This document shows positions 63,495 to 64,000 of a stretch of DNA of 64,000 nucleotides, piece by piece. This stretch comes from Flavobacterium sp. IB48. Lineage in GTDB: Bacteria; Bacteroidota; Bacteroidia; Flavobacteriales; Flavobacteriaceae. The position numbers and the translations under genes are program-made. How positions within the stretch are numbered: the stretch's first letter is position 1; the number at the start of each line of letters is the position of its first letter. The notes under the pieces are model-generated. The model worked only from the letters and a program-made list of their open reading frames with translations, was not told where the DNA came from and made no database searches. Where the stretch lies: assembly GCF_016405855.1 (NCBI RefSeq), contig NZ_JAEFCA010000004.1, positions 220,075-284,074 of the forward strand, written 5' to 3'.

Positions 63495-64000
63495 TCAAAC
63501 GCTAGCGCTCAAGATAGAATAAACCAATTCCTTAGTAGGTTTTTGGTTTTCTAGTTTTGCACGCACTTCATCAAAAGTAACTTTAAAATCGCAACCTGAT
63601 TTATATTCGGCACAGCCATAAGCTGTTTTGCCTTTTAGAATAGTTCCCTTTTTGCATTTAGGACACATTAAAGCATCGGAACTTTCTTTCGGTTCTGCTT
63701 TTTTATCTGTTTTCTTTGGTTCTAATTTCAGTTTGTAGTTTTCTTCAAAACGAATTAAACCTTCAACAGTTCCAGATTCGGTTTTGAAACCTTTAATGTT
63801 TACTGTTGAACCTTTTTGAACCAATCGTAAATATTGGCTTTCGGTGATTTTTTTATCTTGAAAAACAAAAGGCAATACAAAGTCACAACCTGCTTTGTAT
63901 TCGCTGCATCCAAAAGCAGATTTTCCTTTAATCAGGTTTCCTTTTTGGCATTTCGGACAAGTTTCTGCTGAAATTCCAGAGGATTTTTTCTTCTCTTTTT
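63495..64000 (-). CDS. topB: Type IA DNA topoisomerase (topoisomerase III), C-terminal part
   Basis: The gene is cut by the window end; about 168 C-terminal residues are visible, open to base 64000. Two zinc-finger-like repeats occur: CPKCQKGNLIKGK-SAFGCSEYKAGCDF and CPKCKKGTILKGK-TAYGCAEYKSGCDF, each followed by related sequence. Topoisomerase III relaxes or decatenates DNA through single-strand passage; the catalytic Tyr and TOPRIM parts lie outside the window. The fingers bind single-stranded DNA. Assignment to topB is by similarity to such tails and is not certain (topA tails also carry fingers). Confidence 0.8.
   Translation of the reverse strand, partial: KEKKKSSGISAETCPKCQKGNLIKGKSAFGCSEYKAGCDFVLPFVFQDKKITESQYLRLVQKGSTVNIKGFKTESGTVEGLIRFEENYKLKLEPKKTDKKAEPKESSDALMCPKCKKGTILKGKTAYGCAEYKSGCDFKVTFDEVRAKLENQKPTKELVYSILSASV

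Overview
The window reads as chromosomal DNA of a Flavobacterium-like bacterium (Bacteroidota, Flavobacteriaceae). The sequence is AT-rich and starts lack obvious Shine-Dalgarno sites. Several promoters fit the Bacteroidota pattern TTG / TAnnTTTG. The gene content includes a type IX secretion cargo with a type B C-terminal domain, a PorP/SprF protein, TonB-dependent receptors, fused SecDF and a gliding-type OmpA/PD40 protein. I recognised no tRNA, rRNA, CRISPR array, insertion sequence or prophage.

Layout. 1-509: 5' part of a secreted phosphatase-superfamily gene. 667-7854: membrane cluster DUF58, MoxR ATPase, DUF4350, DUF4129, polytopic membrane protein and SpoIIM on the minus strand, with an RDD protein divergent after only 20 bp. 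7963-9506: a secreted CsgG/LpoB-like protein and a TRIC/YicG channel. 9513-16527: surface polysaccharide genes (acyltransferase, sugar aminotransferase, Wzx-type translocase, 3,4-ketoisomerase, three glycosyltransferases), followed by ftsE. 17541-24581: a 1004-residue TPR protein, PhzF-like isomerase, outer-membrane barrel, GNAT enzyme and GreA-fold protein. 25065-28662: two asparagine synthetase B paralogues; the second has lost the glutaminase nucleophile. 29027-35229: gyrB, mdh, secDF. 35313-40987: PagL-like deacylase, lgt, yidD, cysS, folE and an aminotransferase. 41111-48320: a retropepsin/PDZ protein, then the T9SS cargo / SprF / OmpA cassette. 48387-52988: lipoprotein, DUF1573, valS and a small polyvalent-type kinase. 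53134-59967: an iron-acquisition block (two TonB receptors, DUF4198 protein, PepSY membrane protein) with three copies of one Fur-like box. 60185-64000: MFS transporter, small unknowns, a tandem pair of DUF6265 lipoproteins and the 3' part of a type IA topoisomerase gene.

How the genes work together. Envelope biogenesis dominates: SecDF, Lgt and YidD serve export and lipoprotein maturation; the polysaccharide genes make and flip a surface glycan probably containing a 3-amino-3,6-dideoxyhexose; the T9SS cassette displays a large repeat protein; the TonB block imports chelated iron. Many intergenic gaps hold inverted or tandem copies of short words (GCCACAGATTAAAAGG, AATTCGTGG, GTTTAATCG, TTCAGTCTCAG), some recurring 60 kb apart. 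The most interesting items for follow-up are the glutaminase-dead AsnB paralogue, the stand-alone polyvalent-type kinase with two competing upstream hairpins, a short leader ORF before secDF, the triple iron box, and the intergenic repeat family.
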